A stretch of DNA of 41,371 nucleotides from Oscillospiraceae bacterium (GCA_017458065.1 JAFTGD010000001.1:1-41371), one strand, 5' to 3'. Shown: positions 17,495 to 26,065, numbered from the stretch's first letter. Translations and numbers: made by a program. The notes: generated by a model not told the origin, from the sequence alone.

Positions 17495-17867
17495 GGAGAA
17501 CTAAAGTATCAAAAAACACAAAAGCATTGTTGTAGAGTATAGTAAGCCCGTTTTCCCCCACCCCCTTCTGCAACAACGTGCATAAGTCCGGATTTTCTCC
17601 CCCGGTGGAAAGCAACAGTCTGAACTTGATTTTTTACATAATTTCGGCGCATCAAAAGCGCGAAATTCATGTACGGAAAAGAAGCCTAGAGCCCAAGAAG
17701 CCCATTTTTTACAGGCTTTCTGGCGATTATGTAAAAAGCAATAACAGACGAGCGCCTCACTTTGGAGACGCTCGTTTTCACTTTATAGTGTCGGTATAAC
17801 GATTTGGAAAAATTAGTCCTCGTAGCTAACGCTTGCCATATACACGCATTGTAGGTATAAAAAGACC
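17495..17867. other. Non-coding stretch with inverted repeats and a terminator
   Basis: No gene is seen. TTTTTACATAAT (17631-17642) and ATTATGTAAAAA (17726-17737) are a perfect 12-bp inverted pair enclosing about 83 bp. ACGAGCGCCTC (17748-17758) pairs with GAGACGCTCGT (17765-17775), one mismatch, followed by TTTTC, a likely intrinsic terminator. Confidence 0.55.
17748..17779 (+). terminator. Intrinsic terminator
   Basis: An 11-bp GC-rich stem with a 6-base loop is followed by TTTTC. It would stop transcription entering from the left, upstream of the higBA remnant. Confidence 0.6.
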
Positions 17868-17927
17868 ATGATTAAAACCATTTGCTGATAAAGAAACTGA
17901 AAAGGTTTACCACAAAATCTTTTCTTG
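17868..17927 (+). pseudogene. higB: higB toxin remnant (first ~19 codons, frameshifted)
   Basis: ATG ATT AAA ACC is followed, after a one-base shift, by codons for FADKETEKVYHKIFS and then TGA. This is the typical N-terminus of HigB toxins (MIKTFADKETEKVF...FSRKLP). The rest of the ~90-aa toxin is missing, and the antitoxin gene follows within 16 bases. Confidence 0.65.
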
Positions 17928-17942
17928 AAACAACCTACTATA

Positions 17943-18260
17943 ATGGACGATATTATGGATACATCAATTACCACTCCAAGGATTAGTGAAATTCTCTGGG
18001 AAGAATTCATGCAGCCGATGGGTATTTCCGCATATCGACTTGCTACGGATATTTATGTCCCGGTTTCCAGAATTCAGAATATTTTGCATGACCGGAGAAA
18101 GATCACACCGGATACATCCTTACGTCTTGCCCGTTATTTCGGTGTTTCGGACAGATACTTTCTTGATATGCAGAATGATATTGATGTACGAAATCTGAAA
18201 ATGCAGCTTGCTACTGAAATTGCAGTCATCCGGCCATTTCAGGAGGCCGCTGCAGGGTAA
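17943..18260 (+). CDS. higA: HigA-family antitoxin (XRE helix-turn-helix)
   Basis: The protein reads TPRISEILWEEFMQPMGISA, then YRLATDIYVPVSRIQNILHD, RRKITPDTSLRLARYFGVSD and RYFLDMQNDID. This is the full HigA/VapI pattern of an XRE helix-turn-helix with the conserved DTALRLARYFG-type helix. Length is 105 aa from ATG 17943; ATG 17955 is an equally possible start, and neither has a good ribosome site. Its toxin partner is reduced to a broken stub directly upstream, so the antitoxin is an orphan that may still repress its own promoter. Confidence 0.85.
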   Translation: MDDIMDTSITTPRISEILWEEFMQPMGISAYRLATDIYVPVSRIQNILHDRRKITPDTSLRLARYFGVSDRYFLDMQNDIDVRNLKMQLATEIAVIRPFQEAAAG

Positions 18261-18274
18261 ATATGGAGTAATGT

Positions 18275-18300
18275 GGGGAGCTTTTACGGCTCCCCTAAAA
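18275..18300 (+). terminator. Terminator of higA
   Basis: GGGGAGC (18275-18281) pairs with GCTCCCC (18289-18295) over a 7-base loop, 15 bp after the higA stop, followed by TAAAATAAT. Confidence 0.55.
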
Positions 18301-18346
18301 TAATGCATAATAGATGCAGGCGGTTGCAATCAAAGCCACGCATATA

Positions 18347-18390
18347 ACATAACGCGCATCTCTGCTTTAAGCAGGAGATGCGCGTTATGT
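18347..18390. terminator. Long 16-bp hairpin between higA and the heme operon
   Basis: ACATAACGCGCATCTC (18347-18362) is the exact inverse complement of 18375-18390, with an additional inner TGCT/AGCA stem. It lies between two convergent transcription units and is probably a bidirectional terminator closing the heme operon. Confidence 0.7.
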
Positions 18391-18407
18391 ATAGGAAAAA
18401 CATCCTC

Positions 18408-18809
18408 TTACTGTTTGAAGCGCTGTACAAGGAAAAGAATCCCAGCCAGTGTCAGTGCCGTTCCAAGCCCTGTGTAGAATACTGCGATGAAATGGAGTGG
18501 GAGCAGCTCAAATCGCCGGATCAGTATCCCACCTCCGATCATCACCACCATGATCATAAAGGCCTTCAAATCCAGGAAGCGATAGACTGGTTGCTTCTCC
18601 CGTTCATAGCCGAGCATCCTGGCTGTGTGCTTTTTGACCAGTTTGCCGAAGACCATAAAGTGGAACAGAAGGAATACGACCACGGAGAGCAGATAATTGA
18701 CAATGGAATGATAGTCCTGGTAAGTCAGAATCCCGATCCGAAGCACATTGATCCCTGCAATCAGCCATACGGCTCCAGCGACAATCAGCAGGTTTTTTTT
18801 ATGAAGCAT
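18408..18809 (-). CDS. Four-helix membrane protein at the end of the heme operon
   Basis: ATG 18809 is preceded by AAAGGA; the GTG at 18851 lacks a site. The 133-aa protein has four hydrophobic helices (about residues 6-25, 37-57, 78-97, 107-127) with a basic loop (KKHTARMLGYEREKQ) between the second and third. No family was recognised. It is the last gene downstream of the sirohydrochlorin dehydrogenase, 48 bp away, so it is probably co-transcribed. A role in heme or precursor handling at the membrane is possible but unsupported by motifs. Confidence 0.65.
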   Translation of the reverse strand: MLHKKNLLIVAGAVWLIAGINVLRIGILTYQDYHSIVNYLLSVVVFLLFHFMVFGKLVKKHTARMLGYEREKQPVYRFLDLKAFMIMVVMIGGGILIRRFELLPLHFIAVFYTGLGTALTLAGILFLVQRFKQ

Positions 18810-18857
18810 AGAGTATCCTTTCCGGCTCGCGCCAATGTATTGTTTACCCACCCTGTT

Positions 18858-19505
18858 TCAAGGCTTTTTCTCTATTGAATCATCCCCAAAGCTGTTCTCC
18901 TCTATGCTATGCTGAATCTGCAGCACCTCTTCCGGGTGCAGTGCACGTTGCCGCCGCATCATCTCGTTTAGGCAACTGTGCAGAAACTGGCTGCGCATCG
19001 GCTGGGTATTGAAGGCTTCCCGGGATTGCATCCGCAACTCTGCCATGGTTTCCATGATTACATCCATGCACGTGGGGATATGTTCAGCCAGAAGGTCGCG
19101 AAGCAATGCGCTTGCAGCTGGACTTGCACCGAGACTGGATACGGCAAGCATAGTACGGCCCTCTCGGTAAACCGCGGGAAAAACCGCTGTTCCGCCCTCG
19201 GCCCGGGACACGCTGTTAAAGGGAATGTGCTGTTCCCTGCAGGCTTTCTGCAGCAGCAGAGTCGTCTCTGCATCGCCTGTGGCGTCCACCACGAGGCACT
19301 GTCCGCTCACATCTTCCTTCGACACCTTCCGCAGGTAAATGCGGATCGGCAGCGCCTGAAGTTCGGGGCAAATGATCGGAGCGACCACTGTCACGTCAGC
19401 TCCCAGTGAGCAGAGCAGCTCCGCCTTATGTAATGCGACTGGGCCTCCCCCGGCAATCATGCAAGGGATGCCCTCCCATTCGACGAAAACAGGAAAAAAG
19501 GCCAT
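18858..19505 (-). CDS. sirC: Precorrin-2 dehydrogenase, SirC/CysG N-terminal type
   Basis: AAAGGAAC precedes ATG 19505. The 215-aa protein begins PVFVEWEGIPCMIAGGGPVA, an NAD-binding Rossmann loop (GGGPVA) as in the siroheme synthase N-terminal domain, followed by GADVTVVAP. SVSRAEGGTAVFPAVYREG and VSSLGASPAASALLRDLL match the conserved central region. It oxidises precorrin-2 to sirohydrochlorin with NAD+. No methyltransferase domain is fused here; that activity is in the adjacent CobA-HemD. Iron insertion would come from the CbiX-like chelatase at 25667. Confidence 0.88.
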   Translation of the reverse strand: MAFFPVFVEWEGIPCMIAGGGPVALHKAELLCSLGADVTVVAPIICPELQALPIRIYLRKVSKEDVSGQCLVVDATGDAETTLLLQKACREQHIPFNSVSRAEGGTAVFPAVYREGRTMLAVSSLGASPAASALLRDLLAEHIPTCMDVIMETMAELRMQSREAFNTQPMRSQFLHSCLNEMMRRQRALHPEEVLQIQHSIEENSFGDDSIEKKP

Positions 19506-19561
19506 GTTCGAGCAGTTCCTTTCTCTTTCGCGCTTCAGACGGGATGCAACGGAAATGATCT

Positions 19562-21085
19562 TTAATGTTCGGTCAGGCCAAGTTCCGCGGCTGCCTGTTC
19601 CACACAGGCGACCAGGGACTCCAGCGTGGCTTCGGCGGCCACCCAGGTTCGCATTCCAAAGCGGTCCGCCTCCCGCTGCGTCTGCCGGCCTATGCATACG
19701 GCGCGCAACCCGGTCAGATCGATCCCATGGGCACTTTCCACAAAGCCTCTCACCGTGGATGCGCTGGTGAAAACGGCAAAATCCACATCCTCCCGCTGAA
19801 GGAACTCAGTCTCATCCAAGATCCGTGGAGTTCTGTGCACCGTATGATAAAGGGGCAGATCCGTGAGGATCAGATGGTCGCCTTTGCTCAGCTCCTCGAT
19901 AAGCTCTGGGTTTCCGGCAGCGGCTCTCGGGATCAGGATCCTCTCACCGGCACCGCAGATACCTGCAAGCTCCGTGCCGAGTGTCCGACCGTCGTACACC
20001 GACGGGATGAAGTCTGCCCTGAGTCCGTACTTCCGAAGCTCCTTCTCACTCCCCCGCCCGATCGCGGCGAGTCTGACACCGGCGAGGACGCGCAGGTCAC
20101 TGCGCTCCATCAGCTGTTCCAGAAAGATTCTCACGCCGCTGGGGCTGGTAAACACTAGCCAGTCGAAGTCACCCTGTCCCAGCTTCAGGATTACCGTATC
20201 AAGGGTTTCCTTGTCCTCCGTGAGCTCCGTCGTAATGGCAGGATATTCCAATACCTCCGCACCCTGCAAGCGAAGCATGGCGGAAAGGCCAGAAATCAGT
20301 TGCTTCGGCCGCGTCAACAAGATTCTGACGCCTGCCAGGGGGCGCTTCTCATACCAGGAAAACTGTTCCGCCAACGAGCAAACTGGCCCGACCACAATAA
20401 CAGCGGGAGGCTGAATGCCGGATTGCGCACTGGCTTCCGGCAGCGTGCTTACTGTAGCAACAATCCTTCTCTGACGTGCGGTGGTTCCGTTTTCCAGCAC
20501 GGCTGCTGGGGTGTCCGGAGCCATGCCAGCGTTCACAAGACCTGCGCAGATCTCAGGCAAAGCCCTGACTCCCATCAGGAAAATCAGTGTTCCCCCACCA
20601 CGGACAAGCGCTTCGAAATCAAGGTTGTCGGCACTGTCCGCCCTCTTGTGCCCGGTGATGATATGCACAGAGGAGCAGAAGTCCCTGTGAGTGACCGGGA
20701 TACCGTTGTAAGCTGGGACGGCTAGGGCGCTCGTAACACCGGGGACAACCTCAAAGGGGATTCCGTGCTCCCGAAGTAGTTCCAATTCTTCCCCTCCGCG
20801 ACCGAACAGGAATGGGTCTCCGCCCTTCAGGCGGACAACACGATACCCCTTCTGCGCTTCCTCCAGCAGGATGCGGTTGATTGTCTCCTGTGGGAGTGTA
20901 TGGTTTCCTGAACGCTTTCCAGCATAGATCAGTCTAGCCGTCTCCGGGATCATACTCAGTACACCAGGGCCGACCAGAGCGTCATAAACGACGACTTCCG
21001 CCTGTTCCAGGACCTCTTTGCCCCGCAATGTGAAGAGCCCCGGATCTCCGGGGCCGCCTCCGACCAGCCAAACCTTTCCACCCAT
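19562..21085 (-). CDS. cobA-hemD: Uroporphyrinogen-III methyltransferase / uroporphyrinogen-III synthase fusion
   Basis: Residues 1-240 form the SAM-dependent methyltransferase (CobA/SUMT): VWLVGGGPGDPGLFTLRG, VVVYDALVGP, YAGKRSGNH, VVRLKGGDPFLFGRGGEE and GIPVTHRDFCSSVHIITGH. Residues 250-507 form uroporphyrinogen-III synthase (GVRILLTRPKQ, DWLVFTSPSGVRIFLEQL, DFAVFTSASTVRGFVE). The fusion closes uroporphyrinogen III and methylates it to precorrin-2, directing flux to siroheme. It starts four bases after the hemC stop. Fusions of these two activities are common in Clostridia. Confidence 0.95.
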   Translation of the reverse strand: MGGKVWLVGGGPGDPGLFTLRGKEVLEQAEVVVYDALVGPGVLSMIPETARLIYAGKRSGNHTLPQETINRILLEEAQKGYRVVRLKGGDPFLFGRGGEELELLREHGIPFEVVPGVTSALAVPAYNGIPVTHRDFCSSVHIITGHKRADSADNLDFEALVRGGGTLIFLMGVRALPEICAGLVNAGMAPDTPAAVLENGTTARQRRIVATVSTLPEASAQSGIQPPAVIVVGPVCSLAEQFSWYEKRPLAGVRILLTRPKQLISGLSAMLRLQGAEVLEYPAITTELTEDKETLDTVILKLGQGDFDWLVFTSPSGVRIFLEQLMERSDLRVLAGVRLAAIGRGSEKELRKYGLRADFIPSVYDGRTLGTELAGICGAGERILIPRAAAGNPELIEELSKGDHLILTDLPLYHTVHRTPRILDETEFLQREDVDFAVFTSASTVRGFVESAHGIDLTGLRAVCIGRQTQREADRFGMRTWVAAEATLESLVACVEQAAAELGLTEH

Positions 21086-21089
21086 TCCG

Positions 21090-21971
21090 TTACAACCTTC
21101 CTTTACTCAGTGAGCGTGCCAATTCACGTCCCAGCTCCTCCGCGTCCGATACAGAGCCCTTCAATTCTCCGATGCGATACATCCCGGAGTCTCCGTCATA
21201 GTATAGTCCGCGCAGTGCAATCTGATCCACGCTCACCACCGCATAGGCACAAACGGGAGAGCTGCAGCCCCCGTTCAGCTCACGGACAAATGCCCGCTCA
21301 CAGACAGCGGCGGCAGCGGATTCCGGATCGTAGTATTCCTTCAGACAATCCCAGACAGTTCCGCTCCGGCCCTGGACGGCAAGTATGCCCTGGCCGGCCG
21401 CAGGGATCATTTCCTCAACGCTAAAGTAGCGGCTTATCCGGTGGGCAAGGCCCAGGCGCTTCAAGCCGGCAGCTGCAAGCACAAGCGCCGCGTACTGCCC
21501 ACTATCCAACTTGTTCAGCCTGGTCTGGAGGTTACCCCGCACAGGCCTAATCTCCCAGCCCGGATAGAGCTGCTTCAGCTGCAGCGCACGCCGGAGGCTG
21601 GAGGAGCCAATGGGTAGGGCCGGATCCAGTTCTGTTCTATCGGCAGGGAGAACCAGTACGTCACGGGGATCCTCTCTCCGGGACATGGCCACAATCGGCA
21701 GATCGGAAGGCAGATCCATGGGCAGGTCCTTCAGGCTGTGAACCGTCAGATCTGCCCTGCCTTCCCGGAGGGCGACGTCCAGTTCCTTGACAAACAGACC
21801 CTTCCCGCCGATCTGGTCCAGCGTCCGATCCAGAATCCGGTCACCGGTGGTTTTCATGGTCAGCAGGGAGACCTGGGCGTCAGGCAGCGCTTTCCGGATG
21901 GCATCGACTACCGTCATGCTCTGTGCAACTGCGAGGCTGCTCTCCCTGCTTCCAATGACGATCTTCTTCAT
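21090..21971 (-). CDS. hemC: Hydroxymethylbilane synthase (porphobilinogen deaminase)
   Basis: ATG 21971 overlaps the hemL stop (ATGA). The 293-aa protein has IGSRESSLAVAQ, TTGDRILDRTLDQIGGKGLF, DLTVHSLKDLPMDLP, GSSSLRRALQLKQ and RGNLQTRLNKL. ELNGGCSSPVCAYA holds the cysteine that carries the dipyrromethane cofactor. It polymerises four porphobilinogens to hydroxymethylbilane. Length and motifs are complete. Confidence 0.96.
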   Translation of the reverse strand: MKKIVIGSRESSLAVAQSMTVVDAIRKALPDAQVSLLTMKTTGDRILDRTLDQIGGKGLFVKELDVALREGRADLTVHSLKDLPMDLPSDLPIVAMSRREDPRDVLVLPADRTELDPALPIGSSSLRRALQLKQLYPGWEIRPVRGNLQTRLNKLDSGQYAALVLAAAGLKRLGLAHRISRYFSVEEMIPAAGQGILAVQGRSGTVWDCLKEYYDPESAAAAVCERAFVRELNGGCSSPVCAYAVVSVDQIALRGLYYDGDSGMYRIGELKGSVSDAEELGRELARSLSKGRL

Positions 21972-23245
21972 CGGAAGAAATCTCTTACCGCTTCCAGTGT
22001 TCTGTCCAGGTCTGCGTCGCAGTGGGCGCAAGACAGGAAGACTGCCTCAAACTGTGAGGGAGCCAGCAGGATGCCGCGGTCAATCATGTGTCGGAAGTAG
22101 GCTGTGTACCGGTCGGTATCGCTGGTCTGTGCGGAAGCATAGTCGCGCACGAGCTGCTCAGTAAAGAACAGACAACCGAGAGAACCCACGTGATTCACCT
22201 GGCAAGGAATTCGCTCCTGCTGGACAAGCTGCTTCAGTTCCCCAAAAAAGCTGTCCCCGGTTTTGTTGAGTTTTCCATAGAAATCCGGGCTGTCTTTCAG
22301 GATCCTCAGCTGGGCAAGTCCAGCTGCCATGGCAACAGGGTTGCCGCTAAGGGTGCCGGCCTGATAAACCGGCCCACAAGGAGCCACCCGTTCCATGATA
22401 TCGCGTCGGCCACCGTAGGCGCCGACAGGCATACCGCCTCCAATGATTTTGCCGAAGGTGCTCAAATCCGGGCACACATGATAATAGCCCTGTGCGCCGT
22501 CTGGGGCCAGACGGAACCCAGTGATCACCTCATCAAAAATGAGCAGGCTGCCGTGCCGGTCGCACACGGAGCGCAGGCTCTCCAGAAAGCCGTCTGCGGG
22601 CAGTACAACACCCATGTTGGCTCCGACAGGCTCCACGATGACGGCGGCAATCTCTCCGGGATTGGCCTCAAAGAGCGCCTCCACCGACTCCAGATCGTTG
22701 TACACGGCACAGAGCGTATCGCGCGAGCAGGCCTCCGGGACCCCGGCGCTGCCGGGGATGCCCTGGGTCATCAGTCCGGAGCCAGCTTTAACCAGCATTG
22801 CATCGCAGTGCCCGTGGTAGCAGCCGGAGAACTTGATGATCTTGTCTCTGCCGGTATAGCCCCTGGCAAGCCGGATGGCACTCATTACGGCCTCCGTCCC
22901 GGAATTGACCATACGGACCATCTCAATGGAAGGAACCATACTGCAGATCAGCTCCGCCATCTCGACTTCCCGCTCAGTGGCAGCTCCGAAGCTCAGACCG
23001 TCCGAGACAGCCTTCCCGACCGCCTCGATCACAGCCGGGTGGCTGTGTCCCAGAATCATGGGGCCCCAAGAGCAGATATAGTCGATGTATTCCCTGCCGT
23101 CGACGTCCCAGACGCGGTCTCCCAGGCCCTTACGGATAAAGCGGGGGGTCATGCCAACAGATCCAAAGGCTCGTACCGGGCTGTTCACGCCACCGGGGAT
23201 GCACTCCTTCGCACGATGAAACAGGTTCTCAGAAGATATCATCAT
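21968..23245 (-). CDS. hemL: Glutamate-1-semialdehyde 2,1-aminomutase
   Basis: This PLP enzyme converts glutamate-1-semialdehyde to 5-aminolevulinate. The 425-aa protein starts LFHRAKECIPGGVNSPVRAF and contains MVNSGTEAVMSAIRLARGYT, FSGCYHGHCDAMLVKAGSG, IFDEVITGFRLA and TFGKIIGGGMPVGAYGG, where the lysine binds PLP. The start overlaps the hemB stop by four bases and the stop overlaps hemC. In this operon it follows hemA functionally, giving the C5 route to aminolevulinate. Confidence 0.96.
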   Translation of the reverse strand: MMISSENLFHRAKECIPGGVNSPVRAFGSVGMTPRFIRKGLGDRVWDVDGREYIDYICSWGPMILGHSHPAVIEAVGKAVSDGLSFGAATEREVEMAELICSMVPSIEMVRMVNSGTEAVMSAIRLARGYTGRDKIIKFSGCYHGHCDAMLVKAGSGLMTQGIPGSAGVPEACSRDTLCAVYNDLESVEALFEANPGEIAAVIVEPVGANMGVVLPADGFLESLRSVCDRHGSLLIFDEVITGFRLAPDGAQGYYHVCPDLSTFGKIIGGGMPVGAYGGRRDIMERVAPCGPVYQAGTLSGNPVAMAAGLAQLRILKDSPDFYGKLNKTGDSFFGELKQLVQQERIPCQVNHVGSLGCLFFTEQLVRDYASAQTSDTDRYTAYFRHMIDRGILLAPSQFEAVFLSCAHCDADLDRTLEAVRDFFR

Positions 23246-24225
23246 CCGATTCTCCCTTCCCTCATGAATTGCGCCAGCTCCTTGGCATAGTAGCTCAGAT
23301 AGATGTCGGCGCCTGCGCGGTAGGCGGAGACCGCCATTTCACAGAAGATCTTTTCCTCATCGATCCAGCCCCGCTGTGCGGCGGCCTTTACCATGGCGTA
23401 CTCTCCGCTTACGCTGTACGTCGCCACTGGAACGTCGACGATCTCACGCACATCTCTTACCAAGTCGAGATAGGACATGGCGGGCTTGACCATCACGATA
23501 TCGGCGCCCTCTGCGACGTCAAGCAGGGCCTCCTTCCGGCCCTCCCTGCGGTTATGGAAATCCATCTGATAGCTCTTCCGATCGCCAAAGGAGGGCGCAG
23601 AGCCCGCAGCCTCCCGGAAGGGACCGTAAAAAGAGGATGCGTACTTGACTGCATAGGACATAATCGGAAGACTGGAAAAGCCATTTGAGTCCAGACATTC
23701 CCGGATTGCCCGGATGCGTCCGTCCATCATGTCGGAAGGGGCAACCATATCTGCTCCCGCCCGGGCATGGGACAGGGCAGTTTTCGCCAGCAGCTCCAGA
23801 GTCTGGTCGTTGTCGACATCATGGCCGTGTAGGACACCGCAGTGACCGTGGGAGGTATACTCGCACATACAGACGTCCGTGATCAGATACAGGTCCGGGA
23901 ACTGATTCTTCGCCATTCCGAGTGCACGCTGCACCACGCCGTCTTCCGCATATGCCTGGCTGCCCACGCTGTCCTTTTCGGCCGGAATCCCGAATAGCAT
24001 CACGTTGCTGACGCCGACGCGGCTCAGCCGCTCCAACTCCTCCGACATCCGATCCACCGTATAGCGGTACTGCCCGGGCAGGGACGGTATCTCTTCAACG
24101 AGGTTTGTTCCGTCCATCACGAACATGGGATAGATCAGCGACGCGGGATCCACCCGGGTTTCCCTTACCATCCTGCGGATAGATTCGCTGCCGCGCAGTC
24201 TTCTCGGTCTCTGTGTCAGATCCAT
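23242..24225 (-). CDS. hemB: Delta-aminolevulinic acid dehydratase (porphobilinogen synthase)
   Basis: AGAAGG precedes the ATG at 24225 (MDLTQRPRRLR); an ATG six codons upstream has no ribosome site. The enzyme condenses two aminolevulinates to porphobilinogen. DVCMCEYTSHGHCG is the zinc-binding cysteine loop. The two Schiff-base lysines lie in MSYAVKYASSFYGPFR and DIVMVKPAMSYLD. Length is 327 aa, normal for the family. The zinc-type cysteines are complete. Confidence 0.96.
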   Translation of the reverse strand: MDLTQRPRRLRGSESIRRMVRETRVDPASLIYPMFVMDGTNLVEEIPSLPGQYRYTVDRMSEELERLSRVGVSNVMLFGIPAEKDSVGSQAYAEDGVVQRALGMAKNQFPDLYLITDVCMCEYTSHGHCGVLHGHDVDNDQTLELLAKTALSHARAGADMVAPSDMMDGRIRAIRECLDSNGFSSLPIMSYAVKYASSFYGPFREAAGSAPSFGDRKSYQMDFHNRREGRKEALLDVAEGADIVMVKPAMSYLDLVRDVREIVDVPVATYSVSGEYAMVKAAAQRGWIDEEKIFCEMAVSAYRAGADIYLSYYAKELAQFMREGRIG

Positions 24226-24251
24226 TTCATTGCCTTCTTTCATCTGTATCG

Positions 24252-25481
24252 TTACTCGTCGAATGCTTTTTCCATTGCATCCAGACAGTCCCTGAATTCT
24301 CGATCGGTCAGTCTGTCACGCAGGCTGAACAGGAGATGATTCATCATCCGGGCGGCAGCGCCCTCAACTTCCTTGCGCAGGTCTGACTTTTCATCCTCAT
24401 GTAATGCGATGTAGCGGAAGAAAGGGTTCATACGGTCTCCCACATCCTTCCCGGTACGGGACTTGAGATCCTGAATTCGGGGAATGAATTCCCTGCAGTC
24501 ATACCAAGAGTTGAAACGTTCCTGCTCTTCCTGAAGTATTTCCTCCGCTCTGGCGAGATTGACACGAAGCTTCTCAGAATGCAGATCTATGTGAAAAGAG
24601 TCGATGTCGTACATGATGAACCCGTCCAGTGAAGCAATCTCCGGCTCCATATCACGGGGTACCGCGAGATCAATCATATAAACGGGATGATCGGGCTTCA
24701 TGCCGCACAGATCCTGATAGCGTAGTGTATAGTTCGGACTGCTGGTGGCACTGACCACAAAGTCGCAATCCGGCAGAACGGACAGTCGTTCGTCATAGTT
24801 GATGCGCCGGCAGCCGGGAGGAATGTCGACAATTCCGCTGCGGTACTGTCGGACGGTGACGGTCACCATCGCTCCGTGGTCCAGGAGAGCCTGAGCCGCC
24901 AGCCGGCCCATCATTCCATTTCCTATGACCAGGCAGCGGCTGTCGGTTACGGTAACACCCCCTTCCGCCAGCATCCTCAGGGCCGCGTGAATCACGGAAT
25001 GATCAGCTGTAGACAGGTTGGTCTCGGTCTTGATCCGTTTCCCGGCGGTCACGGCAAGACGGAACAGCACCTCCAGGCAATGGTCTGTGGCATAGCAGCT
25101 TCGGGCAAAGGCCAGCGCATCTCCAACCTGTGTAATGATCTGGTCCTCCCCTACGATTCTCGATTCCAGCCCGGCCGCAAGTCGAAACAGATGGTCAACG
25201 GCATCCTGTTCCTTCCGATCGACAAAAAAAGGGGCGTACTGAATCGGGTCTACGTGAAGGAACCCGCAGATAAGCGAAACCGGAGAAAGTTCCTCTTCCT
25301 CCGAGACGCTGAACCAAATCTCCATCCGGTTGCAGGTTGAGATGATCACGCAGCCTTCAACCGCAGGGAGTGCCAGGAAGTCCTTGTACGCCTGCTCCAT
25401 GAGCTTTTTAGTGAAGGAAAAAACGCTTCTGACGTCCAGACTTGCCAGGTTGTGATCAATGCCAGCCATCTGCACGGACAT
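24252..25481 (-). CDS. hemA: Glutamyl-tRNA reductase
   Basis: GGAGGAG sits five bases before ATG 25481; the longer frame to 25559 is rejected. The 409-aa enzyme reduces glutamyl-tRNA to glutamate-1-semialdehyde with NADPH, the committed step of the C5 pathway. VIISTCNRMEIW holds the catalytic cysteine. GLESRIVGEDQIITQV follows, then the NADPH site CLVIGNGMMGRLAAQALL and VSATSSPNYTL. It begins the second half of the operon, after a 185-bp gap that contains a structured leader. The C-terminal dimerisation domain is present. Confidence 0.95.
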   Translation of the reverse strand: MSVQMAGIDHNLASLDVRSVFSFTKKLMEQAYKDFLALPAVEGCVIISTCNRMEIWFSVSEEEELSPVSLICGFLHVDPIQYAPFFVDRKEQDAVDHLFRLAAGLESRIVGEDQIITQVGDALAFARSCYATDHCLEVLFRLAVTAGKRIKTETNLSTADHSVIHAALRMLAEGGVTVTDSRCLVIGNGMMGRLAAQALLDHGAMVTVTVRQYRSGIVDIPPGCRRINYDERLSVLPDCDFVVSATSSPNYTLRYQDLCGMKPDHPVYMIDLAVPRDMEPEIASLDGFIMYDIDSFHIDLHSEKLRVNLARAEEILQEEQERFNSWYDCREFIPRIQDLKSRTGKDVGDRMNPFFRYIALHEDEKSDLRKEVEGAAARMMNHLLFSLRDRLTDREFRDCLDAMEKAFDE

Positions 25482-25498
25482 AAAAACTCCTCCAGAAA

Positions 25499-25564
25499 CG
25501 GTAATGTCATATTGGAGAAACCATTGTCGCTGTCCAGATCCGGACGACTCTGTCGACATTACCG
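25499..25564 (-). promoter_or_regulatory. Structured leader upstream of hemA
   Basis: On the minus strand CGGTAATGTC (25564-25555) and GACATTACCG (25508-25499) form a perfect 10-bp stem. It encloses a second stem, GTCGTCC...GGAC(AG)CGAC (25548-25526). The structure ends about 18 bases before the hemA start and just before GGAGGAG. It does not match the cobalamin or other riboswitches I know. It may control hemA translation or separate expression of the two operon halves. Confidence 0.55.
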
Positions 25565-25666
25565 GGGATAGAAAAGCTGTGGGGACAGCACCGAGTGCAG
25601 TCTCCGTAAGCGGTTTTACACAGCAAATTGCGTTTCACTTTACAAAAAAGGGTTTTCTGTCTCCGT

Positions 25667-26065
25667 CTATGCCTCCGGATCCAGCACCTGTTCCATCCTT
25701 TTGAGACAGAGTGTTCCGATCGCGGCACAGACCTCGGGAGATTCCAGCAGGCCATGACCGAGCATTTCCGAATGGATGCCGGCTGCAGTGAAAGCGCGGC
25801 GCAAGGCGGCCCCTTCCGCCGCAATGTCACGGGCAACATGTGAAGCGGGTGACAGAAACAGCGGAAACAGAAAGATGTGGGAAATCTGTTTCTTGCAAAG
25901 AATCGGTAGTAGGGATTGAACGGAGGGTTCTCCGTAGAGCATTACGAGATAGGTCTCCGGGAAGGACTTGCGAAGCCCGTCCCGAAAACGGATATATGAC
26001 TGGTCCTCAAAACCGGTGGAACCGTGCCCGACCAGAACGAGCGCGGTATTAACGGTGGAGTTTAT
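25667..26065 (-). CDS. CbiX/SirB-type sirohydrochlorin chelatase, apparent ATA start
   Basis: The coding frame runs from codon ATA (26065-26063) and gives 132 aa, the normal length of a short CbiX/SirB chelatase. It starts NSTVNTALVLVGHGSTGFED, with the metal-binding VGHGS histidine. HIFLFPLFLSPASHVARDIA carries the second conserved region, and EMLGHGLLESPEV the third. It should insert Fe(II) into sirohydrochlorin to give siroheme, the substrate of AhbAB. The ATA overlaps the ahbB stop (GAATAA), just where ATG would overlap TGA. The first ATG in frame (25942) would delete the catalytic VGHGS, so ATA initiation or a damaged start codon is likely. Confidence 0.8.
   Translation of the reverse strand: MNSTVNTALVLVGHGSTGFEDQSYIRFRDGLRKSFPETYLVMLYGEPSVQSLLPILCKKQISHIFLFPLFLSPASHVARDIAAEGAALRRAFTAAGIHSEMLGHGLLESPEVCAAIGTLCLKRMEQVLDPEA

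Noticed and set aside
18378-18878. Plus-strand 166-codon frame opposite the membrane protein
   Set aside because: Its text starts inside a terminator hairpin and has no membrane or domain pattern, whereas the minus strand gives four clean helices and fits the operon.
22088-23290. Plus-strand 400-codon frame opposite hemL
   Set aside because: Shadow of the strongly supported aminomutase gene.
25482-25666. Cobalamin riboswitch upstream of hemA
   Set aside because: The conserved B12-box and core elements were not found; only generic stems are seen.
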